From JACIYW01 sp014359745 (GTDB taxonomy: Bacteria; Pseudomonadota; Alphaproteobacteria; Rhodobacterales; Rhodobacteraceae), in assembly GCA_050433985.1 (NCBI GenBank), contig JBNPWE010000015.1, positions 9,261 to 73,260 on the forward strand: a DNA stretch of 64,000 nt. The letters run 5' to 3'. Both the position numbers and the translations under genes were made by a program. Positions 45,106-53,548 of this stretch are shown here, piece after piece. Below the pieces are notes generated by a model that was not told the origin of the DNA, made no database searches, and saw only the letters and a list, made by a program, of their open reading frames with translations. Position 1 is the first letter of the stretch. Each line of letters opens with the position of its first letter.

Positions 45106-46485
45106 GTGCAGGCGAGATTTGCGGTGGCTGTGGTGGCGTCCCTGGCGTTGGGTGGATGTGGGGTAATCTATCGGTCGTCGACTGTGGTTCCAGGTGTTTC
45201 GGATAGAAGCGACGTGCGGGTCGTGTCGATCACGCCCGAAACTCTGATCGAGGCAAATAGCGCCCCGTCCGCGCCAAGATCCCTGCCGACCGTGTTCGAA
45301 ACGACGGCGGGCGGGGGCGGCGGGCTGCGCGGTGCGGGTGCCCTGCCTGAACCGCCGGTGATGCCCGAACAACGGCCCGCGCGCATGTCGCTGAACCCGC
45401 CGCCAGACTTTGCGCCCGAACCCTACAAGATCGGTGTCGGCGACGTGGTGTTGCTGTCGGTGCCGCGCAATGCCGCGCTTGCAGCGGAATTCCCCGGCCT
45501 CCTTGCCGCCGAGAATGCGCGCCAGGGCTATACCGTTCAGGATGACGGTGCGATCAATGTGCCCGATGTGGGGCGGGTACGCATCGCCGGGCGCACCATA
45601 GAAGAGGCCGAGGCGGACCTTTTCCAACGGCTTGTCGAGGCGGGGATCGATCCGACCTTCAGTCTGGAAATTTCCGAATTCAGGTCAAAGCGCGTCTCGA
45701 TCGGCGGGGCGGTAACGCAACCCAGCGTGGTGCCGGTGACGTTGACGCCGCTTTATCTGGATGAGGCCCTGGCAGCGGCCGGTGGCCTGAACGTCGAAGA
45801 TCCCGACTTTGCGGCGATCCGGCTTTATCGCGATGAAAAGCTGTATCAGATCCCGCTGACCGACCTGTTTTCACAAAGCGGATTGCGGCGGACCCGGCTC
45901 AAGGATGGCGATGCGATCTTCGTCGACGCGGCGTTCCAGCTTAGCAAGGCGCAGGCGTATTTCGAACAGCAGATCCGGCTTGCCGAACTGCGCCAGTCGG
46001 TGCGCGGAGAGGCATTGCGCAATCTGTCGCAGGAAATCGCGATCCGGCGCGAGGCGCTTGAAGAGGCGCGCGCGAATTACATGGCGCAGCGCGAATTGGG
46101 CGTGGATAATCGCGATTATGTCTATGTCTCGGGCGAGGTTAAAAAGCAGACGCGCTTTGCCCTGCCGATCGGGGGCACGGCAAGTCTTGCCGATGCCCTT
46201 TATGGCGAGGCCGGCGGCGTGGCGCAGGGCACAGGTGATATAACCCAGGTTTATGTGCTGCGGGCGGCCAGCGATCCGGGCGTCTTTGGCGCGGTCACTG
46301 CCTGGCATCTGGACAGCCGCAATGCCGCCACCCTGGCGCTGGCGACGCGGTTCGAACTGCGCCCTGACGATGTGGTCTTTGTTGCGGAACAGCCGGTTAC
46401 CCGGTGGAACCGCACCATCACCCAGATCTTGCCGCAGGTTCTGGTGTCGGGGGGGCCGACGTGGCGGCCCAATAGGGGCGCATAG
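45106..46485 (+). CDS. Polysaccharide export outer-membrane lipoprotein (Wza-like)
   Basis: I chose the GTG at 45106 (GGGGG 8 bases upstream); it opens the lipoprotein signal MQARFAVAVVASLALGGC. The 459-residue protein has a Poly_export domain (YKIGVGDVVLLSVPRNAAL, YTVQDDGAINVPDVGRV), SLBB-type repeats (KRVSIGGAVTQPSVVPVTLT, NRDYVYVSGEVKKQTRFALP) and an intervening helical coil. It should form the outer-membrane channel for capsule or EPS export. It marks the left end of the polysaccharide locus. No tyrosine kinase/Wzc gene is in the window. Confidence 0.92.
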   Translation: MQARFAVAVVASLALGGCGVIYRSSTVVPGVSDRSDVRVVSITPETLIEANSAPSAPRSLPTVFETTAGGGGGLRGAGALPEPPVMPEQRPARMSLNPPPDFAPEPYKIGVGDVVLLSVPRNAALAAEFPGLLAAENARQGYTVQDDGAINVPDVGRVRIAGRTIEEAEADLFQRLVEAGIDPTFSLEISEFRSKRVSIGGAVTQPSVVPVTLTPLYLDEALAAAGGLNVEDPDFAAIRLYRDEKLYQIPLTDLFSQSGLRRTRLKDGDAIFVDAAFQLSKAQAYFEQQIRLAELRQSVRGEALRNLSQEIAIRREALEEARANYMAQRELGVDNRDYVYVSGEVKKQTRFALPIGGTASLADALYGEAGGVAQGTGDITQVYVLRAASDPGVFGAVTAWHLDSRNAATLALATRFELRPDDVVFVAEQPVTRWNRTITQILPQVLVSGGPTWRPNRGA

Positions 46486-46663
46486 GGGCGCGCGCCGGTC
46501 CTGTCGCAAGCGATGGGCGCGCCGGTCTCTATGCAGCCACAGGGGGCACACAATTTTCGTTGGCGCAACTTCACTAAGGTGTTACGAAAGCGTTGGTATT
46601 GATCGCCGGTGGGTGTCACAGGGTCCAAACCGCCTGTTTTGTTCAGGTTCAAGGATATTAATT

Positions 46664-47473
46664 GTGAAAAAGGGAACGTTTGACCTAGATCCACATCGCG
46701 TCGTCGTGCCGGGCGCTTCGGATTTGGGGGCGCGCTTCTATGAACGGTTTGGCAAGCGCGGGTTCGATCTGGTGTTAAGTGTGCTTTTGCTGCCCGTTTT
46801 GTTGCTGGCGTGCATTGTGCTGCTGGTGCTGAACCCCTGGTTCAACCGGGGCCCGCTGTTTTTTGTTCAGGTGCGCATGGGGCGGGACTGCGCGGCCTTT
46901 CATGCGATAAAGTTCCGCAGCATGACACCCATCGACCGGGTGACGCGCGGTGCCGAAGACCCGATCGAGGATGATCGCATCACCCGCCTTGGCAGATTCA
47001 TCCGTAAAACCCGGATAGACGAGCTTCCTCAGATACTTAATGTTCTGCGTGGCGATATGAGCCTGATCGGCCCCCGCCCGGATTATTTTCATCACGCGCG
47101 GCGGTACATTCGGTCGGTAAGCGGTTACCGTGCGCGCCATGGTGTGCGGCCGGGCATCAGCGGATTGGCGCAGACCGATCTGGGTTATGTCGATAGTTCC
47201 GAGGGCACACGGCAAAAGGTGCAGCTTGACCTCGTTTACGCCCGCGACCTTAGCCTGAAGTTGGATCTTTATGTGCTGTGGCGCACCTTGCAAACGGTGT
47301 TCGGCCGCAATCCTGAAAAGCTCGTGCCGGGGCAGGTCGGCATTTTGCGCACCGCCATCCCTTCGCCGCAAGATCTCGATAATGCCAAGCACCTTGCGGG
47401 GCTGGAAAAGGACCGGCAGCAGGGCCGGGATCAGCGCGGGCCAAAGGCGGATCATCTGTCGGTAAACGGGTGA
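46664..47473 (+). CDS. Initiating sugar transferase (phosphoglycosyl transferase), C-terminus rearranged
   Basis: I chose the GTG at 46664 (AAGGA 9 bases upstream). The 269-residue protein has an N-terminal hydrophobic hairpin (FDLVLSVLLLPVLLLACIVL) and the polyprenyl-phosphate sugar transferase core: AIKFRSMTPI, RIDELPQILNVLRGDMSLIG, then PRPDYF. Family similarity ends near VFGRN (residue 216, about 47312). The last 50 or so residues are the antisense of a truncated GNAT gene on the other strand. The catalytic core looks complete, so it may be active. Membrane location is expected. Confidence 0.83.
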   Translation: MKKGTFDLDPHRVVVPGASDLGARFYERFGKRGFDLVLSVLLLPVLLLACIVLLVLNPWFNRGPLFFVQVRMGRDCAAFHAIKFRSMTPIDRVTRGAEDPIEDDRITRLGRFIRKTRIDELPQILNVLRGDMSLIGPRPDYFHHARRYIRSVSGYRARHGVRPGISGLAQTDLGYVDSSEGTRQKVQLDLVYARDLSLKLDLYVLWRTLQTVFGRNPEKLVPGQVGILRTAIPSPQDLDNAKHLAGLEKDRQQGRDQRGPKADHLSVNG

Positions 47474-48355
47474 CATTCCGCCGCCCCCGGCGACAAATCC
47501 GGTTACCCGGTCACCGGATTTTTCAACGATCAGAATGGCCGCCGGGCAGGCGTCGATCGCGCGGTAAAGGACGGTCAGGAACCGCGGGCCCAGAGTTGCC
47601 AGAAATCCCTGATCGATACAGGCGGCGTGCAAGGCTGCAACCTGCCTTATGGTGCCGATGTCATGCAGGGCCGGGCGCGCGGGCCCGTTCATGTGCTGGA
47701 TCAGGTCGGCGGGCGGCTTGGGAAGATCGGGAAAAACCCGCCACAGGATGCCGGATTGCGGCCTGACGATGACCCACAGCGTCAGCAGGATCAGCAGCAC
47801 ATAGGTGGTCACGCCCTGATTGCGGACATACCATTCCTCCAGTCGACCCTTGTAGGGCATGATCACATGATCATAGAACCGATCCGGATCGTTTGCGGCG
47901 TGCATCATCTCTTCTTCATTGCGAAACACGATCGATCCGGTTCCCGAAAGGCCGGGCCGCACCGTCAGGATGGCCCGTTGCGCATCTTTGGGAAAGGCAT
48001 CAAAGCAGCGTCGGGTTTGTGGGCGCGGGCCGATCACGCTCATATCGCCCATCAGGATATTCAGCAGTTGTGGCAATTCGTTGATCTTGATCTTGCGCAG
48101 AAACCGCCCCACCGGCAGAACCCGCGGATCGTTTCGCAGCGTCACGGTGCCGGTGCCCATGTTGGGGCTGTTCTTGAGCATCGTGGCGAATTTCAACAGC
48201 TTGAAATGCCTGCCCCCGCGCCCCACCCGGTCCTGACCGAAGAACACCTCTCCTTCGCCGGTCAGGCGCAGAAGGATGACGATCGGAACCAGCAGCGGCG
48301 CAAACACCAGCAGCGCCACACCTGACAACAGGATATCGAGAAACCGCAACACCAT
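46775..48355 (-). CDS. Sugar transferase fused to a truncated GNAT and antisense sequence
   Basis: The continuous 526-codon frame has three parts. Residues 1-219 are a full sugar transferase (WcaJ/PglC-like: FKLLKFATML, INELPQLLNILMGDMSVIGP, RPQTRR). Residues 220-350 match the N-terminal part of a GNAT. From about residue 351 the frame runs antisense through the plus-strand sugar transferase and has no family likeness. The first part is intact and likely works as an initiating phosphoglycosyl transferase at the inner membrane. The start is 3 bases after the dehydratase stop. Whether the fused tail is translated is unknown. Confidence 0.75.
   Translation of the reverse strand: MVLRFLDILLSGVALLVFAPLLVPIVILLRLTGEGEVFFGQDRVGRGGRHFKLLKFATMLKNSPNMGTGTVTLRNDPRVLPVGRFLRKIKINELPQLLNILMGDMSVIGPRPQTRRCFDAFPKDAQRAILTVRPGLSGTGSIVFRNEEEMMHAANDPDRFYDHVIMPYKGRLEEWYVRNQGVTTYVLLILLTLWVIVRPQSGILWRVFPDLPKPPADLIQHMNGPARPALHDIGTIRQVAALHAACIDQGFLATLGPRFLTVLYRAIDACPAAILIVEKSGDRVTGFVAGGGGMSPVYRQMIRLWPALIPALLPVLFQPRKVLGIIEILRRRDGGAQNADLPRHELFRIAAEHRLQGAPQHIKIQLQAKVAGVNEVKLHLLPCALGTIDITQIGLRQSADARPHTMARTVTAYRPNVPPRVMKIIRAGADQAHIATQNIKYLRKLVYPGFTDESAKAGDAIILDRVFGTARHPVDGCHAAELYRMKGRAVPPHAHLNKKQRAPVEPGVQHQQHNARQQQNGQQKHT
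47306..47692 (-). pseudogene. Truncated GNAT N-acetyltransferase
   Basis: From MNGPARPALHDIGTIRQVAA to LPRHELFRIAAE the frame resembles the first two thirds of a GNAT. The acetyl-CoA-binding motif A (R/QxxGxA) and everything after it are missing; the sequence switches to the antisense of the plus-strand sugar transferase near 47306. The frame is also fused to the upstream sugar transferase. The enzyme should be inactive. In sugar-nucleotide pathways a GNAT here would acetylate a 4-amino sugar. Confidence 0.6.
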
Positions 48356-48358
48356 GTC

Positions 48359-49546
48359 CTACATCCTCGCGTCAAGGTATCTGCCGGTTTCCTTGTGGTC
48401 GAAATCCGGGATCATTTCATTGAAAAGCGCAACGATTTCAGGTTTGTCCCAGGTTGGTGCCGCCCGGATGCGGGCAATTTCCGTCAGGAAACGGTCCAGT
48501 TTCGCGGCGTCGAATTCCGGCGCGTTCAGGATCACGCCGACCGTGTCGAACCGGCCCATGTCAAGGGTCTCGGCCCCGGTAAAGAATTCCTCGAAATCCT
48601 TTTCGCCGGTGGTGTCGGATGTAAAGAAATACACCGGCCATTTCCCCGCCGGGATCAGTTCGGCGGCGCGGGCGCGCGCCTCGTCCTCGGTGGCGCATTC
48701 ATAAGGCTCGTAGCCGCGCGCATGCAGATAGCGCCGGGCGATATCGGAAAAGCGCGTCAGGTTCAGCGCCTCGCTCAGCTTGGGGAAAAAGATGTCGCGA
48801 TTGCCCCCCAGAATACAGGACATCAGGCACAATTCGCCCGATTCCTGCGGGGTCACGAAATAACGGCGCACATCATTGGGGGCGGAAATCGGCTGGTTCT
48901 TGGCGAAACGCTGGTTGAACCCGTGCAAAAGCGAGCCGTCGGAAAACGCCACATTGGCAAAGCGCGCCGTGGAAACCGGCAGGTGCAGGCTTTCGCGCAT
49001 CAGGAACATTTCCATGATCCGCTTGCTTGCGCCCATCATGTTGACGGGATTCGCCGCCTTGTCGGTCGAGACGCAGAAATACTTGGCCGCGCCCTTGTCG
49101 CGCGCTGCCTGGAGCGTGGAAATCGTGTTGAGGATATTCACCTCGATCAGCCGCATCAGCGTGAACGGGTCTTTTTCGCTGCGCACATGTTTCAGCGCCG
49201 AAAGGTTCAGAACATGGTCATACCCCGCACCGGCGGCCATCAACGCCCCGAATTCGCGGCTGCCGCAGTCGATGGCAAAGGTGCGGAAATCGGCGTCGTT
49301 ATAGCCCAGCGTGCTGCGGATATCGCGCACCAGTTCGACCATGTTGTTTTCGCTGATATCCACCACATGCAGGGCGCGCGGATTGCGTTTGAATATCTCG
49401 CGCACCACCGCCTGCCCGATGGAACCGGCGCCGCCGATCACCAGAAACCGCGATGCCCCCACAACCGCACGCAACTGCGCATCATGCCGGGCGATATCGC
49501 TGTCGAAAAGCGGCCGGTCGCGGCCGACAAGATCCAGAATATTCAT
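48359..49546 (-). CDS. Nucleotide-sugar 4,6-dehydratase-like SDR (CapD/PglF family)
   Basis: The 395-residue protein has a Rossmann motif RFLVIGGAGSIGQAVVREIF, the segment STDKAANPVNMMGASKR (Met-x3-Lys instead of Tyr-x3-Lys, as in CapD/PglF-type dehydratases), and RFANVAFSDGSLLHGFNQR. It is the soluble form, without the membrane domain of large PglF/CapD proteins. It should make a UDP-4-keto-6-deoxy-sugar for the aminotransferase encoded immediately upstream, whose stop overlaps its start by four bases. Confidence 0.88.
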   Translation of the reverse strand: MNILDLVGRDRPLFDSDIARHDAQLRAVVGASRFLVIGGAGSIGQAVVREIFKRNPRALHVVDISENNMVELVRDIRSTLGYNDADFRTFAIDCGSREFGALMAAGAGYDHVLNLSALKHVRSEKDPFTLMRLIEVNILNTISTLQAARDKGAAKYFCVSTDKAANPVNMMGASKRIMEMFLMRESLHLPVSTARFANVAFSDGSLLHGFNQRFAKNQPISAPNDVRRYFVTPQESGELCLMSCILGGNRDIFFPKLSEALNLTRFSDIARRYLHARGYEPYECATEDEARARAAELIPAGKWPVYFFTSDTTGEKDFEEFFTGAETLDMGRFDTVGVILNAPEFDAAKLDRFLTEIARIRAAPTWDKPEIVALFNEMIPDFDHKETGRYLDARM

Positions 49547-50727
49547 GCGTGAAGCCTGTGGAATTGCGCCTCGGGAACGCTGGAGGGCAGGTTGACAACG
49601 CGGTCGGCCAGCCAGTGCGACGTGGTCAACCCGTCTGTCTGGCAGGCCGCGAACGTGGTCAATTCGCTCATCAATCGCCAGATCGGCCGGGTCATCACGC
49701 CTTTGGCGTTGGTCGCCTCAAGAAAGGCATCGCGCGCGGCCCGGTCTTTCAGCCGCACGGCGTTCAGCCAGAAATTGGCGCGCGTCCCCGCAATCGGTTC
49801 GATGAAATGCACCCCGTGTTCGGCGCAAAACGCGCGGTAGCGCGCGGCGACATCGGCCTTGATGCGCAGCATATCGGGCAGCTTTTCCATCTGCGCACAG
49901 CCAAGCGCCGCGTTCAGATTGGGCATGCGGTAATTATACCCCACTTCGTCATGCACGAACTCCCACTTATGCGGCACCTTGGCGGTGGTGGTCAGATACC
50001 GGGCCCTGTCGGCAAGTGCCTCGTTATCCGTGACGATCATGCCGCCGCCGCCGGTGGTGATGATCTTGTTGCCGTTGAAGCTGAGCGTGGCAAGTTTGCC
50101 GAACGTCCCGGTATGGCGCGCGCCCACATGGCTGCCCAGCGATTCCGCCGCATCCTCGACCAGCGCGATACCGAATTCTTCGCAGACCTCGGCGATCTCT
50201 TTGATGCGGCAGGGCAGGCCGAAAGTGTGCATCGGCACGCAGGCCGCCAGCCGCGCGCCGGTTGCGCGGTTGACAGTCACCCCCCCGTCACTCCGGGCAT
50301 TTGCCACCAGCCAGCGGCGCAGCGCATCCGGGCTCATGCCAAGGGTGCCTTCGTCGACATCGATGAAAACCGGAACCGCACCGATATAGCTTATGGCGTT
50401 GCAGGTGGCGACAAAGGTCAGGGCTTGCGATAGCACCTCATCTCCCGCGCGCACATCGGCCAGGATCAGCGCCATGTGCAGCGCGGCGGTTCCGTTCATC
50501 GTGGCAATCGCGCGGTTGCTGCCGGTGAATTCGGCGATCCTGCGTTCGAATTCGGTAACACGTTCGCCAACCGAGGAAACGAAGTTCGACTTGATCGTTG
50601 CAACCACGGCGTCACATTCCCCCCCCTCGAACACCGGGCGGTGCAGCGGGATCGGGGATGGCCCGTAAATGTCGTGAACCAGATCGATCAACGCATCGGA
50701 AAAATCTATATTTTGTTTATTTGTCAT
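49543..50727 (-). CDS. DegT/DnrJ/EryC1 aminotransferase (LegC/PglE-like)
   Basis: The 394-residue PLP enzyme shows PIPLHRPVFEGGECDAVVAT, the segment EDAAESLGSHVGARHTGTFG and the lysine in LSFNGNKIITTGGGGMI. It should transfer an amino group to C4 of the keto sugar made by the dehydratase at 48359-49546, giving a 4-amino-4,6-dideoxy sugar. It resembles LegC-family enzymes of bacillosamine and legionaminic acid routes. Its upstream region is shared with the divergent GTA-spike operon. Confidence 0.9.
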   Translation of the reverse strand: MTNKQNIDFSDALIDLVHDIYGPSPIPLHRPVFEGGECDAVVATIKSNFVSSVGERVTEFERRIAEFTGSNRAIATMNGTAALHMALILADVRAGDEVLSQALTFVATCNAISYIGAVPVFIDVDEGTLGMSPDALRRWLVANARSDGGVTVNRATGARLAACVPMHTFGLPCRIKEIAEVCEEFGIALVEDAAESLGSHVGARHTGTFGKLATLSFNGNKIITTGGGGMIVTDNEALADRARYLTTTAKVPHKWEFVHDEVGYNYRMPNLNAALGCAQMEKLPDMLRIKADVAARYRAFCAEHGVHFIEPIAGTRANFWLNAVRLKDRAARDAFLEATNAKGVMTRPIWRLMSELTTFAACQTDGLTTSHWLADRVVNLPSSVPEAQFHRLHA

Positions 50728-50836
50728 ATTGTTGCCATAAAATCTTTATCCTTGCCGCGGGCCTGTGCGGATTGCCTTTCAATGGTCTGGCCCGGATGCC
50801 CCGTGTCTACAGGCGGCGCCTGCGCAAAACAAGCGC

Positions 50837-50878
50837 GGTTGCGGTGTTGCAGGCATAGGTTGCGGTGTTGCAGGCATA
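50837..50878 (+). repeat. Perfect 21-bp tandem duplication upstream of the spike operon
   Basis: Two identical units of GGTTGCGGTGTTGCAGGCAT plus A lie head to tail, 100-141 bases before the spike-base start. The 250-base gap (50728-50977) otherwise shows no gene. Confidence 0.95.
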
Positions 50879-50977
50879 GTTCGGTCGGTTCAGGTCATTG
50901 TAACCGGTGCTGCGCGATCTTTTGCGCGTGCCGCCCGCCAGAATGGACAGGCGGCTTCCCATGAAACAGGAGCTGAC

Positions 50978-51241
50978 ATGAACCCTTTCGAAAACCGCAA
51001 CAACGCCTTGTCGGGCCCGGCGACCGATGTTGTTCCGGTCACTCCAAACAATGCCGCCGACCTGCCGCATGTGGCGATCGGCCTTTATGTAGAGGTGGCG
51101 GGCACCGTCAGCATTGTCACGGTGACGGGCCAGACCCGCAGCGTTGGGGTCGCCGATTTCGCGATCCTGCCTGTCGGCGTGCGGCGCGTCAACGCCACCG
51201 GCACCACCGCCACCGGCATACATGCGCTGGTTCTGGGATGA
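50978..51241 (+). CDS. Spike base protein, RcGTA Rcc01079-like
   Basis: The 87-residue protein starts MNPFENRNNALSGPATDVVP; AGGAG lies 7 bases upstream. The rest (GLYVEVAGTVSIVTVTGQTR, then SVGVADFAILPVGVRRVNAT) matches the Rhodobacter capsulatus gene transfer agent head-spike base family (Rcc01079/GhsA), as I recall it. Those proteins decorate the GTA head and, with their fibre partner, bind the capsule of recipient cells. The gene overlaps the next by four bases (ATGA). Its position next to polysaccharide genes is notable. Confidence 0.8.
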   Translation: MNPFENRNNALSGPATDVVPVTPNNAADLPHVAIGLYVEVAGTVSIVTVTGQTRSVGVADFAILPVGVRRVNATGTTATGIHALVLG

Positions 51242-51972
51242 AGATCACCGCGGATATATCGACGACCTCTTCGGCGCTTCGGCCCGGGCGGGAATGGGAT
51301 CCGGGCTGGATGTTCCGGTTCGGGCGTCAGGGGGCCTGGCATGATCCATCCGACCTGGCGACGCTGTTTCAGGATGTTGCCGGAACGTTGCCTGTGATCG
51401 CCGATGGCGATCCCGTTGCCCTGATGCGCGACAAGTCCGGCAATGGCAACCATGCCCGCCAGATTAACGCGGCACGACGCCCGACATGGCGGCAAGGCGG
51501 GGGCCTGTCCTGGCTTGAATTCGACGGGGTGGATGACCGGATGGAAAGTGATCCGGTCATCTTTGCGATCTCGGATTTCCTGACCTGTTGCGCGGGTCTC
51601 TCCTATCTGCCCGGCGGTTCGGGGTGGGGCGCGCTGCGCTCGCGCGTGACCAACGGCATCTACGCGGGTCTGTCGAACCCGTCCATAACCGGACCGATTT
51701 CCAACAGCGGCGGGCAGATTTATGTCGATGGCCAACCGGCCCCCAATGATCGCAAGGCCTTGCGCGAAAGGCTGTTCACCCCCGGCGTGTTAGAGGGGCG
51801 CGGCCTGCTGACATCGGCATTTTCCACCCACAGTTGGCAATCCTTCAGCTATTGGAACACCTCGCCACCGGGCGGTCGGTTGTTTGGCTATGTCGAATAC
51901 GAGGGCGACGCGGGGCCGGACATTGAACGCCTGCGCCGTTGGATGGCACAGAATACCGGGAGCGCGTTATGA
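51238..51972 (+). CDS. Putative GTA/phage-like head-spike fibre protein (GhsB-like)
   Basis: The 244-residue protein contains WHDPSDLATLFQDVAGTLPV and ALMRDKSGNGNHARQ, wording typical of phage-type tail or head fibres with a jelly-roll/LamG-like fold, and a Gly-rich central part. It has no catalytic motif. Translational overlap with the spike base gene (ATGA) and with the next gene (ATGA at 51969) marks a three-gene operon. I infer a receptor-binding spike by position; identity with GhsB is not proven by sequence alone. Confidence 0.6.
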   Translation: MKITADISTTSSALRPGREWDPGWMFRFGRQGAWHDPSDLATLFQDVAGTLPVIADGDPVALMRDKSGNGNHARQINAARRPTWRQGGGLSWLEFDGVDDRMESDPVIFAISDFLTCCAGLSYLPGGSGWGALRSRVTNGIYAGLSNPSITGPISNSGGQIYVDGQPAPNDRKALRERLFTPGVLEGRGLLTSAFSTHSWQSFSYWNTSPPGGRLFGYVEYEGDAGPDIERLRRWMAQNTGSAL

Positions 51973-52333
51973 GATATTCGGTGGTCATGATCGTGTCCGC
52001 GGCATCGCGCGCGGCGGGCGACAAACTGGGTGTGGCCTTGGCTGGGGAGCCGAGAATTTTACCGTACCCCTTCACGCCGATGCCCAACCCCCGGCAAGCC
52101 ATTTCGGCCTGCGCATCACGGCGGGGCCAGAATTGATCGCGCTGCTGTCGGATGCCCGGAAGGGGGTATTGCCCGATCTGCCGGGCCTGTCGCAGGATGA
52201 TCTGGCGCTTGTGCTGTCAGACCTGATAACCGATGTGCGCCCCGACAGCGCGCGCGGGGGGCATTTCGAAGATGTCACGGACCGCCACGGCCTGAAGCGG
52301 ATCGAACCGACGCTACCGCCCGATCCCGCCTAG
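51969..52333 (+). pseudogene. Third spike-operon gene, broken by a one-base frameshift
   Basis: The ATG at 51969 overlaps the previous stop (ATGA) and reads MRYSVVMIVSAASRAAGDKL then GVALA, after which the frame drifts. Around 52037 one base appears missing: with GCCCTTGGC instead of GCCTTGGC the text continues GWGAENFTVPLHADAQPPAS and on to a natural stop at 52333, a product of about 121 residues. Both halves look coding. The full function is unknown. It is either a true loss-of-function mutation or a sequencing error in a C run. Confidence 0.7.
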
Positions 52334-53547
52334 CGCCGCGCGCCCGTCACCCAGCCCACCCATTCCCGCGCGAGGGTCGCGCGGGAAAATTCCGTCTCGG
52401 CCAGCTTGCGCGCCGCCCGGCCCATTCGGCCCAGCGCCGCGCGATCCTCGGACGCGGTGATCAGCGCATCGGCAAAGGCGCCCGCGTCATCGGGTGGCAC
52501 CGCAAATCCACAGCCATGCTGCCCGATCAGCCCGGCCAGCCAGCCGGGGTAATTGTTCAGCACCGGCAGCCCCGCCGCGATGTAGTCAAAGAACTTGTTG
52601 GGCGAGGTGCCATAATAGAACGCGGGCACGTTCTTCAGGCATTGCAACCCGATATCGGCCCCCGCCAGCAACCCGCCCAGCGCGGTCTTGGGCACCGGAT
52701 CAAGAAACAGCACGTTTTCCAGCCCCTCCTGCGCCGCGCGCGCCACCAGCGCCGCTTTTTCGCGCCCCTGACCCACCAGCGCGATGCGGATATCGTCGCG
52801 CCCCCGTGCCTTGAGCACCGCCGCCGCATCCAGCACCGCGCCCAGCCCGTTCGCCAGACCATGGGTGCCGGAAAACACCGCCAGGATCTGGTCGTCGCGC
52901 ACGCCCTCGGGACGCCATGCCGCCTCGCCGGGCGAAAACATCTCCAGATCGCAGCCATTGGGCACCATCGTGATCCGGTCCTTCGGCACCCCCCGCCGCG
53001 CGATCCCCTCGACAATCCCCGGCGACAGGCCAATCAGCCGGTGCGCGGCCCGATACGATGCCCATTCCAGCGCCGACATCAGCCCCAGCACAACCGGGCT
53101 GCGTACGATCCCCATCGCCTTGGGCAATTCCGGCCACAGATCGCGCACCTCGAACACGAAAGGCCGCCGTGTGAAAAGACGCGCGGCGATCCCAGGAATG
53201 CCTGCGGTCAGCGGCGTCGTGGTGGCAAAGACCACGTCACACGGCTCCATCAGGGCCAGCCGCACCGAACCCAGCGCGAATTTCGCAAACACCCCCAGCC
53301 GCGCGACGAATCCCATCTCGTTGCCATAGTCCAGATCGAATTCGATGATGTCGATCCCGTCGACCGTGCCGCGCCGCCTGCCGCGCTCGAACGCGCCGGT
53401 CAGCCCGGTCTTGCCTTGCGCATAGCTGCCGCAAACCATCGTCACCCGATGCCCCGCGCGCAACGCCGCCTGCGCCATCTCGTAAGACCGCGTGCCCGCC
53501 GATCCCTGCGGGGTTGAAAAATGCTGGTGGAAATACAGGATACGCAT
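52330..53547 (-). CDS. Glycosyltransferase family 4 (WbuB-like)
   Basis: I chose the ATG at 53547 (MRILYFHQHFSTPQGSAGTR), just after the heparinase stop. The 405-residue GT-B enzyme shows an N-terminal GT4 domain and the C-terminal donor domain (VFSGTHGLANGLGAVLDAAA, GTSPNKFFDYIAAGLPVLNN). WbuB-like enzymes add N-acetylfucosamine or a similar sugar to the growing lipid-linked repeat. It is cotranscribed with the heparinase and the bi-domain oxidoreductase. Confidence 0.9.
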   Translation of the reverse strand: MRILYFHQHFSTPQGSAGTRSYEMAQAALRAGHRVTMVCGSYAQGKTGLTGAFERGRRRGTVDGIDIIEFDLDYGNEMGFVARLGVFAKFALGSVRLALMEPCDVVFATTTPLTAGIPGIAARLFTRRPFVFEVRDLWPELPKAMGIVRSPVVLGLMSALEWASYRAAHRLIGLSPGIVEGIARRGVPKDRITMVPNGCDLEMFSPGEAAWRPEGVRDDQILAVFSGTHGLANGLGAVLDAAAVLKARGRDDIRIALVGQGREKAALVARAAQEGLENVLFLDPVPKTALGGLLAGADIGLQCLKNVPAFYYGTSPNKFFDYIAAGLPVLNNYPGWLAGLIGQHGCGFAVPPDDAGAFADALITASEDRAALGRMGRAARKLAETEFSRATLAREWVGWVTGARR

Positions 53548-53548
53548 C

